DNA of 64,000 bases. It comes from Schleiferia thermophila (GTDB lineage: Bacteria; Bacteroidota; Bacteroidia; Flavobacteriales; Schleiferiaceae). The notes below the pieces were generated by a model. It ran no database searches. It was given only the letters and a program-made list of their open reading frames with translations, and had not been told where the DNA came from. Positions 53,499 to 63,600 of the stretch are shown one piece after another; the stretch's first letter is position 1, and the number at the start of each line of letters is the position of its first letter. Both the position numbers and the translations under genes were made by a program. The stretch is taken from the NCBI RefSeq assembly GCF_003337435.1, contig NZ_QPJS01000004.1, positions 50,520 to 114,519 of the forward strand, in the 5' to 3' direction.

Positions 53499-54056
53499 TT
53501 ATAGATTTTGGAATGTGAGCGACTCTAAAGTTTTAAGTATAAAATCTGCTCTCTTATCCGGTGTGTATAATGGAATGGGTATGAGGGTATATCCGTATTG
53601 ACGATAGGTTTCACATAGGAACTGGTAAATTCGTTGGGCAGTATCCCAGTCTTCCTTGCGCTCCGAATCTCGGTTGTAAATTTCTCTCCATGGCGGTGCG
53701 ATGAAGGCTGTCTTAAAATAAGAGTTGTTTTTGATCCAGGTCTTCATTTCTGTATCGGGTTTCAGATTGTCAAGGGGCAGATAAGAAATAGAATCGACCA
53801 CAGATCTGTCGTAAAAGCAGATGCCTTCTTTGCATTCGTAATATTGTTGGGCTCGCTTTTGGAAGACTACTTTGGTAAACTCATTCAAATTTTTCCACGG
53901 AAGTACGTCGGAACCTGTGGCAAGGCTATGCCTGATGATTTCTCTTGAAATCTCTTCAAAAACTGTATAACCTCTTTTTTTCAGCGTATTCAGTATGGTG
54001 GTCTTTCCACTTCCGGGTCCGCCGGTTATCACAACTCTTAACGGATTTTCTTCCAT
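53499..54056 (-). CDS. AAA family ATPase/P-loop kinase-like protein (AAA_28)
   Basis: 185 residues. VVITGGPGSGKTTILNTL is the Walker A loop; FEEISREIIRHS and ICFYDRSVVDSISYL (with the DRS Walker-B-like motif) are family features of AAA_28, related to NadR-type kinases. No known substrate. The gene lies 22 bases downstream of the SRP RNA on the same strand. Confidence 0.85.
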   Translation of the reverse strand: MEENPLRVVITGGPGSGKTTILNTLKKRGYTVFEEISREIIRHSLATGSDVLPWKNLNEFTKVVFQKRAQQYYECKEGICFYDRSVVDSISYLPLDNLKPDTEMKTWIKNNSYFKTAFIAPPWREIYNRDSERKEDWDTAQRIYQFLCETYRQYGYTLIPIPLYTPDKRADFILKTLESLTFQNL

Positions 54057-54078
54057 GGTACGTAGTGAAAAAAAAGAA

Positions 54079-54174
54079 GGGCAAGCTTACCATATCACAC
54101 CGCTACAACCCGACACCCTTGCTTCATTCCTGACCTGGGGGATTCACGGGGAGCTGGTTGTATGGGACTTGCCC
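54079..54174 (-). ncRNA. ffs: 4.5S signal recognition particle RNA
   Basis: About 96 nucleotides on the minus strand. The ends pair (GGGCAAG with CTTGCCC), as do inner helices CCATA/TATGG and CAACC/GGTTG, giving one long hairpin. The tip reads CCCCAGGTCAGGAATGAAGC: the Ffh-binding loop with CAGG on one side and AGCA on the other, and a GGAA tetraloop. Compared with E. coli 4.5S the pair next to the loop is A-U instead of C-G, which keeps the stem. GTGTCGGGTTGTAGC is also a conserved block. It guides Ffh/FtsY targeting of membrane proteins. A TACCTTTG box lies 4 bases before the 5' end and a T-rich run follows the 3' end. Frames crossing it (e.g. 53995-54204 on the plus strand) are false. Confidence 0.94.
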
Positions 54175-54178
54175 GATG

Positions 54179-54186
54179 CAAAGGTA
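54179..54186 (-). promoter_or_regulatory. -7 promoter box (TACCTTTG) for SRP RNA
   Basis: Minus-strand TACCTTTG followed by CATC and the RNA's first G, placing the predicted transcription start exactly at the paired 5' end. A TTTTCG about 20 bases upstream may stand in for the -33 box. Confidence 0.75.
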
Positions 54187-54221
54187 AGTTTACTCTCCGA
54201 TTAACGAAAACTTAATCCGCG

Positions 54222-55505
54222 CTAAATCTTATGCCAGTGGAAAAGAGGAAATTGCTTCATAAATTTTTTCACTTCCTTTTGAATTTTTGCCAATTGGTTA
54301 TCCTTATCGTGATGTATAATGGCTTCGTTGATCCAATAGGCTAATTGTATACAGTCCTTTTCATCCAGACCTCTTGTAGTGATGGCTGGTGTTCCTATTC
54401 GGATGCCTGAAGTGACAAATGGCGATTTATCGTCAAAGGGTACCATGTTTTTATTCACAGTGATGCCTGCTTTGCCAAGGGCAGTTTCAGCCGCTTTTCC
54501 TGTGATGTTTTTGTTTCTTAAATCTATGAGCATTAGATGATTGTCCGTGCCACCGGAGATAATTTGATAGTTCATATCGAGCAGTGCTCCCGCCATGGCA
54601 CGAGCATTTTTTTGCACCTGAAGAATATAGGCCATAAAGTTGTCGGTAAGTGCCTCTCCAAAGGCAACTGCCTTTGCTGCTATTATGTGTTCCAATGGTC
54701 CACCCTGAACTCCTGGAAAAACGGCTGCATCTATCAGAGACGACATCATTCGTATCTCCCCTTTTGGAGTTTTAAGACCAAATGGATTTTCAAAGTCATT
54801 ACCCATCAAAATAAGTCCGCCTCTCGGTCCCCTGAGTGTCTTGTGCGTAGTAGTGGTTACAAAATGACAATGAGGTAATGGGTCGTTGAGTACTCCTTTG
54901 GCGATCAGTCCAGATGGATGCGAAATATCTGCCAAAAGGAAAGCTCCTGCTTCATCAGCTATTTCTCGAAATTTAGCATAGTTGATATCCCGGCTGTAGG
55001 CCGAAGCACCACAGATGAGCAGCTTGGGTTTTTCTTCCAGAACTCGCTTCCGAACATTCTCATAGTCAATAAGACCAGTTTCTTTTTCTACCCCGTAAAA
55101 GGCAGCCTGATAGAGTTTTCCGCTGAAACTTACTGGACTTCCATGAGTCAAATGGCCTCCATGTGACAGATCAAATCCCATGATTTTATCTCCTGGTTTT
55201 AGTAGCGCCAGGTAAACAGCTGCATTCGCCTGTGAGCCACTGTGTGGCTGTACGCAGGCATATTGAGCTCCAAAGAGGAGTTTAGCGCGGTTTATGGCTT
55301 CGGTTTCGACCTCATCGACTACCTCACATCCTCCGTAATACCGTCTGCCCGGAAATCCTTCTGCATATTTATTGGTGAGTACACTCCCCATGGCTTTCAT
55401 GACTTGTTCGCTAGCAAAGTTTTCAGAGGCAATAAGTTCTACACCATCTGTCTGGCGTCTCTTCTCTTTTTTGATCAGATCAAAGAGATAATCGTCTTTC
55501 CACAT
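54222..55505 (-). CDS. glyA: Serine hydroxymethyltransferase
   Basis: GlyA converts serine and THF to glycine and methylene-THF, the main source of one-carbon units. The 427-residue protein has [42 protein letters not shown] and the PLP lysine K222 in [30 protein letters not shown] and [16 protein letters not shown] are also standard. Length matches bacterial SHMT. The gene is divergent from fahA. The gap before it on the minus strand has no full -7 box, only a TAATTTTTG-like sequence. Confidence 0.98.
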   Translation of the reverse strand: MWKDDYLFDLIKKEKRRQTDGVELIASENFASEQVMKAMGSVLTNKYAEGFPGRRYYGGCEVVDEVETEAINRAKLLFGAQYACVQPHSGSQANAAVYLALLKPGDKIMGFDLSHGGHLTHGSPVSFSGKLYQAAFYGVEKETGLIDYENVRKRVLEEKPKLLICGASAYSRDINYAKFREIADEAGAFLLADISHPSGLIAKGVLNDPLPHCHFVTTTTHKTLRGPRGGLILMGNDFENPFGLKTPKGEIRMMSSLIDAAVFPGVQGGPLEHIIAAKAVAFGEALTDNFMAYILQVQKNARAMAGALLDMNYQIISGGTDNHLMLIDLRNKNITGKAAETALGKAGITVNKNMVPFDDKSPFVTSGIRIGTPAITTRGLDEKDCIQLAYWINEAIIHHDKDNQLAKIQKEVKKFMKQFPLFHWHKI

Positions 55506-55513
55506 ACAAAAAT

Positions 55514-55521
55514 TAGGTTTG
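55514..55521 (+). promoter_or_regulatory. -7 promoter box (TAGGTTTG) for fahA
   Basis: TAGGTTTG matches TAnnTTTG and ends 46 bases before the fahA ATG. It lies in the 62-base gap shared with divergent glyA. No -33 box identified. Confidence 0.5.
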
Positions 55522-55567
55522 TGTTTATTTTTAGCAGCGCTAATTTCTTGTCAAATATCCAAATCAA

Positions 55568-56845
55568 ATGCATATCGCTCAATTAAAAAACCTTAGTACC
55601 TGGGTAGATGTTTCTGATGGTTCTGAATTTCCGGTGTACCATCTGCCCTACGGGCTGGCCAAGATGCCAGATGGCAGCGTTGCAGCAGTTAGCAGAATTG
55701 GTGATTTGGTCATCAATCTTCACGCTTTGGCAGCGATGGGCTTCTTACCTGTTGACTTTGATGTCAATGTTTTTTTGAAAGAAAGTTTAAACGATTTTAT
55801 AGCCTTACCCAAGGCGTTACATTTAAAAGTGCGAAAGGAACTGATGGAATTGCTCATGGGCGAAAATCCTGCTTTAAAAAATGCTGATAGTGCTGTAAAA
55901 TCCAGGATTTTCTATCCTATCACTTCTACACAGATGTTGATGCCGGTTCAAGTAGGTGATTACACAGATTTCTATTCGTCCAAAGAACACGCTACCAATG
56001 TTGGTATTATGTTCAGAGGGGCAGAAAATGCATTGATGCCCAATTGGCTGCACATGCCTATTGCATATCATGGCAGGTCTTCGAGCATTGTCGTGTCTGG
56101 TACCGAAATTCACAGGCCTTGGGGCCAGATAGTTCCATCTGCTGGAGGAAATCCGATTTTCTCTCCAAGCAGTCAGCTGGATTTCGAGCTTGAAGTTGCC
56201 TTCATTACCCGTCGTGGAAAACCCTTGGGCCAGCCAATCAAAGCGGATGAAGCCGAAGACTTCATTTTTGGCCTGGTGCTTTTCAACGATTGGAGCGCTC
56301 GTGATATTCAAAAATGGGAATATCAACCCCTTGGTCCATTTTTGGGAAAAAATTTTGGCTCGACAATTTCCCCCTGGATCGTCACCCTGGAAGCTCTGGA
56401 ACCTTTTAGGTGTCACGGGCCGAAGGCCGAAAAACCATTGCTTCCGTATTTGCAAACCAGTGGTCCAAAAACCTTTGATATCCAGTTAGAAGTGGATCTC
56501 ACGACTGAATCAGGAGTCTCAACCACCATTTGCCGTAGCAATTTCAAATACCTTTATTGGAATATAAGCCAACAACTGGCACATCATACCGTAAACGGTT
56601 GCAATGTAAACGCTGGCGATATGATGGCTTCCGGCACCATCAGCGGACCTGAACCCGGCAGCTTTGGTTCCATGCTCGAGCTGGCCTGGAAAGGTACCAA
56701 ACCCCTGGTACTCGCAGATGGTTCCTCTCGGACATTTATCCTTGATGGTGATCAGGTGACCATCAGAGGTTTTTGTGAAAAAGATGGACTTAAAATCGGC
56801 TTCGGTGAAGCATCCTCAAAAATTTTACCCCCTATCGATTATTGA
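55568..56845 (+). CDS. fahA: Fumarylacetoacetase
   Basis: FAH splits fumarylacetoacetate to fumarate and acetoacetate, the last step of tyrosine/homogentisate breakdown. The 425-residue protein has the N-terminal domain (STWVDVSDGSEFPVYHLPYG in parts: FPVYHLPYG) and the active-site regions DFYSSKEHATNVGIMFRG, IAYHGRSSSIV, LVLFNDWSARDIQKWEY and LGPFLGKNFGSTISPW. The metal-binding acids expected of the family (D and E residues in these blocks) are present. No homogentisate dioxygenase gene is nearby. The next gene starts 7 bases after the stop. Confidence 0.95.
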   Translation: MHIAQLKNLSTWVDVSDGSEFPVYHLPYGLAKMPDGSVAAVSRIGDLVINLHALAAMGFLPVDFDVNVFLKESLNDFIALPKALHLKVRKELMELLMGENPALKNADSAVKSRIFYPITSTQMLMPVQVGDYTDFYSSKEHATNVGIMFRGAENALMPNWLHMPIAYHGRSSSIVVSGTEIHRPWGQIVPSAGGNPIFSPSSQLDFELEVAFITRRGKPLGQPIKADEAEDFIFGLVLFNDWSARDIQKWEYQPLGPFLGKNFGSTISPWIVTLEALEPFRCHGPKAEKPLLPYLQTSGPKTFDIQLEVDLTTESGVSTTICRSNFKYLYWNISQQLAHHTVNGCNVNAGDMMASGTISGPEPGSFGSMLELAWKGTKPLVLADGSSRTFILDGDQVTIRGFCEKDGLKIGFGEASSKILPPIDY

Positions 56846-56852
56846 TACTCAT

Positions 56853-57359
56853 ATGGAACAGCGTATTACTCAGGTATTGGACCACAAGCGCATCGTACAT
56901 ATCATAGAGCGCATGGCCTGGCAGATATATGAGCACCATTATCAGGTAGATGAAATCTATCTTATGGGCATTAAGCCTCGCGGAAATTTTCTCAGCAGGC
57001 TATTGGAGGAATTCATTCAAAAAATTTCGTCTATCACAATCCACCATTACGAAATAGAGCTGGACAAGGACCAGCCGCATGTATCTGATCCAGTATTGAC
57101 TCCTGCACTAAAAGATATAAGCAATAAACACATCGTCGTAGTAGATGACGTATTGAACACAGGGAGCACCTTGCTCTATGCACTTAAACCTCTTTTGAAA
57201 TATCGCCCTGCCTCACTTTCTACTGCAGTTTTAGTAGATAGAAATCACAAATCATTTCCTGTACATTGTGATGTAACGGGTATACAGCTTTCCACATCAT
57301 TGCAGGAGCATGTTTTTGTAGATTTGTCAGTTCATCCATTTAAAGTGTATTTAAAATGA
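56853..57359 (+). CDS. Phosphoribosyltransferase family protein (PyrR-like)
   Basis: 168 residues from ATG 56853, which follows the fahA stop by 7 bases; an upstream in-frame ATG at 56775 lies inside fahA and is rejected. The PRPP-binding motif is HIVVVDDVLNTGSTLLYAL; EIYLMGIKPRGNFLSRLLE supplies the first PRTase region. The layout resembles PyrR-type proteins (uracil PRTase/pyr regulator), but no pyr genes or attenuator are nearby, so the substrate is uncertain. It overlaps the following lipoprotein gene by 4 bases. Confidence 0.88.
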   Translation: MEQRITQVLDHKRIVHIIERMAWQIYEHHYQVDEIYLMGIKPRGNFLSRLLEEFIQKISSITIHHYEIELDKDQPHVSDPVLTPALKDISNKHIVVVDDVLNTGSTLLYALKPLLKYRPASLSTAVLVDRNHKSFPVHCDVTGIQLSTSLQEHVFVDLSVHPFKVYLK

Positions 57360-57868
57360 AAAAAAATCTGAAATTCGTTTACGCAACTCTGCAACTTATA
57401 TTTTTAATGGTCATCGTAGTTTCCTGCATCAGAGATAACCAGGAAGCAGAGACCGAGTTTTCGGTAAGAGTATATGCGGAAGGGCCTCTGTATGAGGGGT
57501 CAAATACAGCTACTGGCATTTGGCAAGTCAATCTTGGCGAACTTTTTCCGGAGCATGATCTCAGAAATAATACCATTAAATCAGCGCGCATTGAATCCGT
57601 TGTCATTGAATATGCTCCCGAATTTCCTGTAAAAAATCTAAAGGTTGAACTTACCGGGAGGAATGTGGATATGCAGAAAATAGCTTTTGCCAACAATATT
57701 CCCCAGGGCGAAACCAAACCTGCTTTGATTGTAGCTAACGAACAAAAGAAAATAGAAAAATTCCTTGCACTTGATCAGGTAACTGTAGTCGCTGATGTGG
57801 ATTTGGCAGAAGATTTGGATGATGATTTCTCCGCACTTGTTAAATTTAAATTAATTATTAATTACTAA
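57356..57868 (+). CDS. Putative lipoprotein, family unknown
   Basis: 170 residues with a lipobox IVVSC (lipidation at Cys near residue 24) following a hydrophobic leader. The mature domain is beta-rich (FSVRVYAEGPLYEGSNTATG; IESVVIEYAPEFPVKNLKVEL) and ends in acidic segments (DLAEDLDDDFSALVKF). No family recognised. It overlaps the phosphoribosyltransferase gene by 4 bases (ATGA), so they share an mRNA, but a functional link is not apparent. Confidence 0.72.
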   Translation: MKKNLKFVYATLQLIFLMVIVVSCIRDNQEAETEFSVRVYAEGPLYEGSNTATGIWQVNLGELFPEHDLRNNTIKSARIESVVIEYAPEFPVKNLKVELTGRNVDMQKIAFANNIPQGETKPALIVANEQKKIEKFLALDQVTVVADVDLAEDLDDDFSALVKFKLIINY

Positions 57869-57881
57869 AACCTTAGTTGCT

Positions 57882-58352
57882 ATGAAGAAGATCAGATTTT
57901 TCTTGTCTCTCTTGGTTCTTCCTCTGTTTTGTATGACCACGGCAAATGCCCAGAATGTGGAGGGAGATAAATTAATCGGTGTATGGGAGCCCTCACATGG
58001 AAAAGCACGTGTTAAAATTGAAAAAATCGGAGACAAATATTACGGAAAGATTGTATGGCTCCGCGAACCTATTGATCCTGTGACCAACCAGCCTAAAGTA
58101 GATAAGAACAATCCCGATGAATCCATGCGGCAAGTGCCATTGAAAGGCTACAGAATATTAAAAGATTTTGTGTACAACGATAAAGGCGAGTGGGTAGATG
58201 GCACTATCTATGACCCTGAAAATGGCAACACGTACAGCTGCGTCATAAAAATGAAAGATGAAAATACACTCGATATTCGAGGCTATATAGGAGTTAAAGC
58301 ACTTGGTCGTACAGATGTGTGGACCAGAGTAGCCGTTAAAAAGAAAGATTGA
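57882..58352 (+). CDS. DUF2147 domain protein, secreted
   Basis: 156 residues. Signal peptide FFLSLLVLPLFCMTTANAQ. The mature DUF2147 domain shows LIGVWEPSHGKARVKIEKIG, YYGKIVWLREPIDP, ILKDFVYNDKGEWVDGTIYD and DIRGYIGVKALGRTDVW. Families of this type are periplasmic or outer-membrane associated lipocalin-like barrels of unknown function. It lies 13 bases behind the lipoprotein gene and 6 bases ahead of the outer-membrane protein gene. Confidence 0.9.
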   Translation: MKKIRFFLSLLVLPLFCMTTANAQNVEGDKLIGVWEPSHGKARVKIEKIGDKYYGKIVWLREPIDPVTNQPKVDKNNPDESMRQVPLKGYRILKDFVYNDKGEWVDGTIYDPENGNTYSCVIKMKDENTLDIRGYIGVKALGRTDVWTRVAVKKKD

Positions 58353-58358
58353 TCTCTT

Positions 58359-59477
58359 ATGGCTAAGCGATTAACACTTTTTACGGTATTTCTTCTGATA
58401 CTGCATCCCCTTCTCTTCAAAGCACAGATAATCACTGAAGAAAGTGAGAATGATGATGAGGATGAGTATGATTACAGTGAAGTAGAATATCTCGGTACGC
58501 CTACAAAAACGTATGCCAATGCCCGAATATTTGGGCTGTCTCCTCAGCGGTTCTTTTCCCTGGGATGGGATGTTCAGCTTCCGTATGAGATGCGATTTAC
58601 GGAGCTAGGGACATTTCAAACCGATAGCTCTAATCTGAACTTTGATGCAGAAAAAGGCCTCGCTACGTATACAGGGGGACTCAGGCTTCAGTTGATGACG
58701 CCTGTTATTTCCAATAACCGGTTTCTCTGGCAATCAATGCTCAATGCATGGGATGTACAATATACAGCCCGAAAACGCAGCCATGAATTCTGGAGAGATT
58801 CTCTAGCCCATATGACCGATACTCTTGATAAGTATGGTTTAAGGACGGTTAATTGGGTTAATACCTTTTACGTGCCTTTTGACGAAAAGCAGTTCATTAT
58901 TGCCCAAATACAGTTGGATCTAAGTGGCAATTTTTCATGGCTCAATCCTTTGGAAGGACAATTGCTGTATTCCGGAGCCGTTTTATATGGACAGCGTCCA
59001 AACGACCGAAAGCAATGGGCTTTGGGAATTTCCAGAACCTACAGAGCCGGTGGAATGAATTATATTCCTCTGATACTTTACAATTGGACATCACTGAGCA
59101 GAAAGTGGGGCACCGAAATTCTTTTGCCTGCCAGAGGTCACGGTCGCTACACCTTTAGTCCGCGTTCCATGTTGCTCTTCGGGTATGAACTTGAGGGCTC
59201 AAGCTATCGGATCAACCAATTTAGTACTGAGGATGTTAATTTTTTAATTCGCAGAGGTGAGCTGCGGTTCAGACTAGATTATCAGCGTCAGATAGCAGGA
59301 TTTTGGTGGCTGGGTGTTCAGGCAGGATATCGGGTGATGTATTCTTTTGATGCCGACCGGCTGAAAAAAGGGCAATCGGATTTTTTCAATTTACTGCGGG
59401 ATCATCCCTATGCCCTGAGAAATCAAACCGACGGTGCCTTTTATTTTAACATATCCATTAACTATGTAAGCCCATAA
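58359..59477 (+). CDS. Outer-membrane beta-barrel protein (DUF6268-like)
   Basis: 372 residues with a signal peptide (LTLFTVFLLILHPLLFKAQ), an acidic N-terminal stretch (ESENDDEDEYDYSEVEYLG), then alternating aromatic strands (FSLGWDVQLPYEMRF; YMFRFTV-like patterns; LRFRLDYQRQIAGFWWLGVQAG) ending in NISINYVSP. The layout fits an outer-membrane barrel of the DUF6268 kind; function unknown. It follows the DUF2147 gene by 6 bases and is closed by a bidirectional terminator. Confidence 0.65.
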   Translation: MAKRLTLFTVFLLILHPLLFKAQIITEESENDDEDEYDYSEVEYLGTPTKTYANARIFGLSPQRFFSLGWDVQLPYEMRFTELGTFQTDSSNLNFDAEKGLATYTGGLRLQLMTPVISNNRFLWQSMLNAWDVQYTARKRSHEFWRDSLAHMTDTLDKYGLRTVNWVNTFYVPFDEKQFIIAQIQLDLSGNFSWLNPLEGQLLYSGAVLYGQRPNDRKQWALGISRTYRAGGMNYIPLILYNWTSLSRKWGTEILLPARGHGRYTFSPRSMLLFGYELEGSSYRINQFSTEDVNFLIRRGELRFRLDYQRQIAGFWWLGVQAGYRVMYSFDADRLKKGQSDFFNLLRDHPYALRNQTDGAFYFNISINYVSP

Positions 59478-59496
59478 TTTTATTTGTTTATGAACT

Positions 59497-59526
59497 AAAA
59501 AACCATGCGAAAGCATGGTTTTTTTT
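59497..59526 (+). terminator. Bidirectional terminator between the 58359 and 59525 genes
   Basis: AAAAAACCATGC, loop GAAA, GCATGGTTTTTT (59497-59524) plus further T. It lies between two convergent genes and overlaps the last bases of the PorP-like gene's stop region. Confidence 0.88.
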
Positions 59527-60640
59527 ATGGCTGTATGAGAATGAAATTAGACTTTTTCATCAAATCGTCGTAAAGAAAAAAACAATCGGTTTTAGCCCTT
59601 TTGTTCCTTTTGTAAAACATACCGCACATATTGTAACCGCTCATTAGGTAGCTGATGCCCAGCTCGTGAGTACCAAAAGTGCGATGTACTCCCAGAGAGG
59701 AGACTGTAAAATCCAACGAGTAATTTATGATAACATCGCCTTGACGGAGGTTGAATTGTAAAACGATTGAATCGATTGTTTTTCCCAACAAATAAATTCG
59801 CTCTGATCTAAAGCCGCCACCCAGCATAAAACCAGAGTTGAAATCCCGCATTAATAAAACGATGTTTGTCTGCATCTCCTGCTGGTAATTTCCAACCCAT
59901 CCTATTGTAAGAAATTGAGCATTATTTACATACTTTTCTGTTTGAAGGTGTAAAAAAACATGACCTGTATAACGGATCGGGAGTCTGTTTTCGCTGTAAA
60001 AAAATGTTTCTACTGGTCGGTTGATGTGAAACATAGCAAATCCTGCCGAAATATTTGAACCCTTATCGCTTATTTCCATTTTCATCCTGGAACCTGCAGA
60101 CAGGTCCACTATAACATTGGAGACGACATTTTGAGGATTTACCAAACTGGAATTTCTAACGATACCTAAATAATGATCGAGCTGGTCAGTAAAGAGCAGT
60201 CTATCCCAATTTAAAAACCTTTGGCCTACGCCAATAGCTAAACCGGTAGAAACGATGGTTTTTCGGTCGCGTAAAAATTTATTTTTTAGTTTTCTGCTTG
60301 TGTATCCTGGTAAATTAACGGATACAGCTCCGGTAATTCGGTGATTTTGAAGAAAACCCTCTCCTCTCAAATCGCTTAAGCCCTGTAATGAAAATCCCAG
60401 GCGGTTTGCGTTGCATCCCCCGTTTATTGCAAAGGCATTCGATAAAAAATAAGAAGGAACTCTAAACCATTGTATTCTGGATTGCATATCAAAAGTCAAG
60501 TCTCCAGAATAACCGGCATATGCTGGATTTAAGTAGCTTTTATTTATTAGAATTTGAGAAAATACAGGGTTTTGAGCATTGGTAAAAAGTGATAAAATGC
60601 ACGTATTAAGGATAATCAAATGCCATATTTTCTTTTTCAT
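59525..60640 (-). CDS. PorP/SprF-family outer-membrane protein
   Basis: 371 residues. Signal peptide LILNTCILSLFTNAQ. QNPVFSQILINKSYLNPAYAGYSG is the hallmark N-terminus of the PorP/SprF family (quoted in parts: QNPVFSQ, LNPAYAGYSG). The rest is a barrel of about 14 predicted strands. SprF-type proteins are needed for export or attachment of SprB-type adhesins by T9SS. The preceding gene on the minus strand encodes just such a PKD adhesin, overlapping by 4 bases, so this is probably its dedicated partner. Confidence 0.93.
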   Translation of the reverse strand: MKKKIWHLIILNTCILSLFTNAQNPVFSQILINKSYLNPAYAGYSGDLTFDMQSRIQWFRVPSYFLSNAFAINGGCNANRLGFSLQGLSDLRGEGFLQNHRITGAVSVNLPGYTSRKLKNKFLRDRKTIVSTGLAIGVGQRFLNWDRLLFTDQLDHYLGIVRNSSLVNPQNVVSNVIVDLSAGSRMKMEISDKGSNISAGFAMFHINRPVETFFYSENRLPIRYTGHVFLHLQTEKYVNNAQFLTIGWVGNYQQEMQTNIVLLMRDFNSGFMLGGGFRSERIYLLGKTIDSIVLQFNLRQGDVIINYSLDFTVSSLGVHRTFGTHELGISYLMSGYNMCGMFYKRNKRAKTDCFFLYDDLMKKSNFILIQP

Positions 60641-63600
60641 CTAATAAGAGTCACAGTGCCAAAGTTTAACAATTCACCATTTGATTGAATTTGTCCCGGC
60701 CAAATGGTTCCATCATCAAATACCGCAATTATTGTCCAGACATAAGCCCCCATAGGCAAAACTTTTCCGGTGCCTAAATGCCGGCCATCCCAGGGCTCTG
60801 ATGGGGATCCATTTTCATCTAACTTCTCCGAACGAAATACCAGATTGCCCCAGGTGTCATATATTTTAAGTTCGTATTTCTTAAGGCTGTGCCCTTTTGG
60901 CAGAAATACATTGCCTTCACCTACATCCGTCAGATCGGGAGCAAATGCGTTGGGAACTATAAGGTTATATCTCCAAAGCCAGATTCTCTTACACATCATG
61001 GAATCACATCCCAGTACATTTTGGGCATAGAGACAGACTTCCACAGAATCATTGCCAAGATATCGCCTTTCATAGGTATATGTGAGGTCTGTTGAGTCTG
61101 CTGTATTTCCATCTCCTGTATTCCATCTGTAAATGGTAAAAATTCCTCCTTCATCAGTTTGATTGATAAACCTGACTCGCCTGATGTTTTCTTTCTCAAA
61201 ATCGAAATTCACCTTTGGTCTGTAATAGGCCTTCACAAATCCTGACTTCGTAACAGTGTCAAGACATCCCAAAGCGGTCTCTGCTGTAAGCTTCACTGTA
61301 TAACTTCCGGCGTTGAAGTAGGTATGTATCGGGTTGGGAATTCCACTTACGGTCGTTCCATCTCCAAAATCCCATATCCAGTTTACAATACTGTCAACTC
61401 CTTGAGTATAAAGAGAGGCATCATTGAATTGGATTGTCAAGGGTACACAACCTTCGGCTGAGTCAGGTGTAAAGTTACTTACTACACCATCTCCGACCAG
61501 AATGGTTCTGACCACTGTGTCCCAACAGCCAAATTGATTGCCCCCTATTAGAGCAACATGATAAATGCCCGGAGAAGTGAAAGTAAATGAGGGATTATTA
61601 AGCGTAGAAGTGTTGACACCGGGATTTTGCATGTAATCAAAATCCCACACAAATCCGAATGCATTTGTGCTGAGATTGTTAAATTGATAAGTCTGTGGCA
61701 CAGAACAGCTGTCGCCCGCAATGAGCATCATTGAAAAATCAATGTCTGGATCAGGGTATACATTAACAATTTTTTTGACACTGTCTATACATCCCAAATT
61801 GGACTGCTTGATAAGCGTTACGGTGTACTGACCTGGCTGGCTATAGGTATGCTGTGGATTTTGCGTTACAGATGTATTTCCATCACCAAATTTCCAGATG
61901 GTCGACACAAGACTGCCCAAAGAAACGGTCGAAGAATCGTAAAAATGTACCGGTTGCTTACTGAAGCATACGTCTTGCGCATAAAATTGAACAGTGGGTT
62001 TTGGATATACTGTGATTGGATAGCAAATGCTATCGGGACAGCCATAATTGGTAATTACTTTTAAACAAGCCTGATAAGTACCGGGAGTCTGATACACATA
62101 CCACGGATGGCTGAGCAAAGAGCTATCACCGGTTCCGAAATGCCAGATGTTCTGGACAATCAAGCCAGAATCCGCCTGACTGGTATTTTGGAAAAAGACG
62201 GTATCTCCTTCACATATTTGAGTATTGGCCACGAAATCAGCAATCGGGCTTGATAATACAACAATTTGAGTGGTAATGGTATCAAAACCGCAATTGTTGC
62301 TGGCAAATAATGCAGCGGTATAAATCCCTGGTGTGGAGTATGTATAAGATGGATTGGACAGAATACTTGTGGTACCCATGCATTGTTTAGTAATGGGATT
62401 GAAGTCAAAACACCATCCGATATACGATGCACCAAATGAGAAATTTTGAAATTGAACCGTCAGGGGTGCACAACCAATCGATGGAGTATTCTGAAAGAAT
62501 GCCTGTCCGGTATTAGGCGCAACTTTTATCGGAATGGTCTTACTGCTATCACCGCAATCATTATATGCAGTAAGAGTCACAAAATAAGTAGTGTCGAGTG
62601 AAGTCCCTGAGTAGGTGAAGGTTTGAACCTGCTGCCCCCAGATTTTTACCAGACCTGTACCGGTATTTACAAATACAGGAAATACAGTTACCTTTTGATT
62701 GTTAAAACCAAAGTCGATAACTACGGAATCGGGACTTCCATCGACCAAACCATCCAACTGAAACGTGACCTGAAGCGGAGAGCAACCCGAGTCTGGCAAT
62801 GCCAGAAAATTTCCTACAGGGAGCGTTTTAATCACAACAGAGTCGGTCATTTCGTTATAGCCGCAGCAATTGCCTACCCGCAATGTGACGTAATAGGTTG
62901 TGTCTTCCTTATAGGATGGCATTAAGACTGGGGTATTGGCGACTTGTGCTCCCGAATCGGTATAAAATACTACCTTCTGCATGGCACTATCTAGAGCCCA
63001 AAATTCCCAGTAGTAGTAGTTGATAATTCCCTGACTTGAATCCGTAATACTTACACTTGCCGGACCACAAATGGAGTCTGCAGATAACTTAAAGTATGGG
63101 GCTGGTTTCTGAATCACACTTACAAATTTCACAATCGAATCACTGCATCCCTGATCTGTAACAACTTTTAGCTTTACAGGAATCAATCCGGTGGTTTGAA
63201 ATGTGTGAACAATGTTTTTGGTTGAATAATCGATCGAACCATTGTTAAATATGTCCCAATGCCATTGGACAATGTTACCACTCAAGCTGTCCGAGGTACT
63301 TAAGTCAGTGATCTGGACTGGCTGTCCTACACAAACAGTATCGGATCCACAACCAGTCACAACAGAAAAATCAGGAACTGGGAGTGGCCTTACCGTAACG
63401 GGTTTCTGCACAGAATTTTTACAACCTCTCGAATCCGTTACTTCCAAGGACACGATGTATATTCCAGGTGCCGGGTATTGGTATGTAGGATTTTTACTTG
63501 TCGAAGTATCTCCATTTCCAAAATTCCACTTCCAGCTCACAATACTGTCAGCAGGGGTGGACAAATCGGTAAAAGCAATTTGTTCGCCAAGACAAACATT

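Noticed and set aside
53995..54204. 69-codon plus-strand frame between the AAA ATPase and glyA
   Set aside because: It lies over the SRP RNA, whose helices, conserved loop and promoter explain the sequence.
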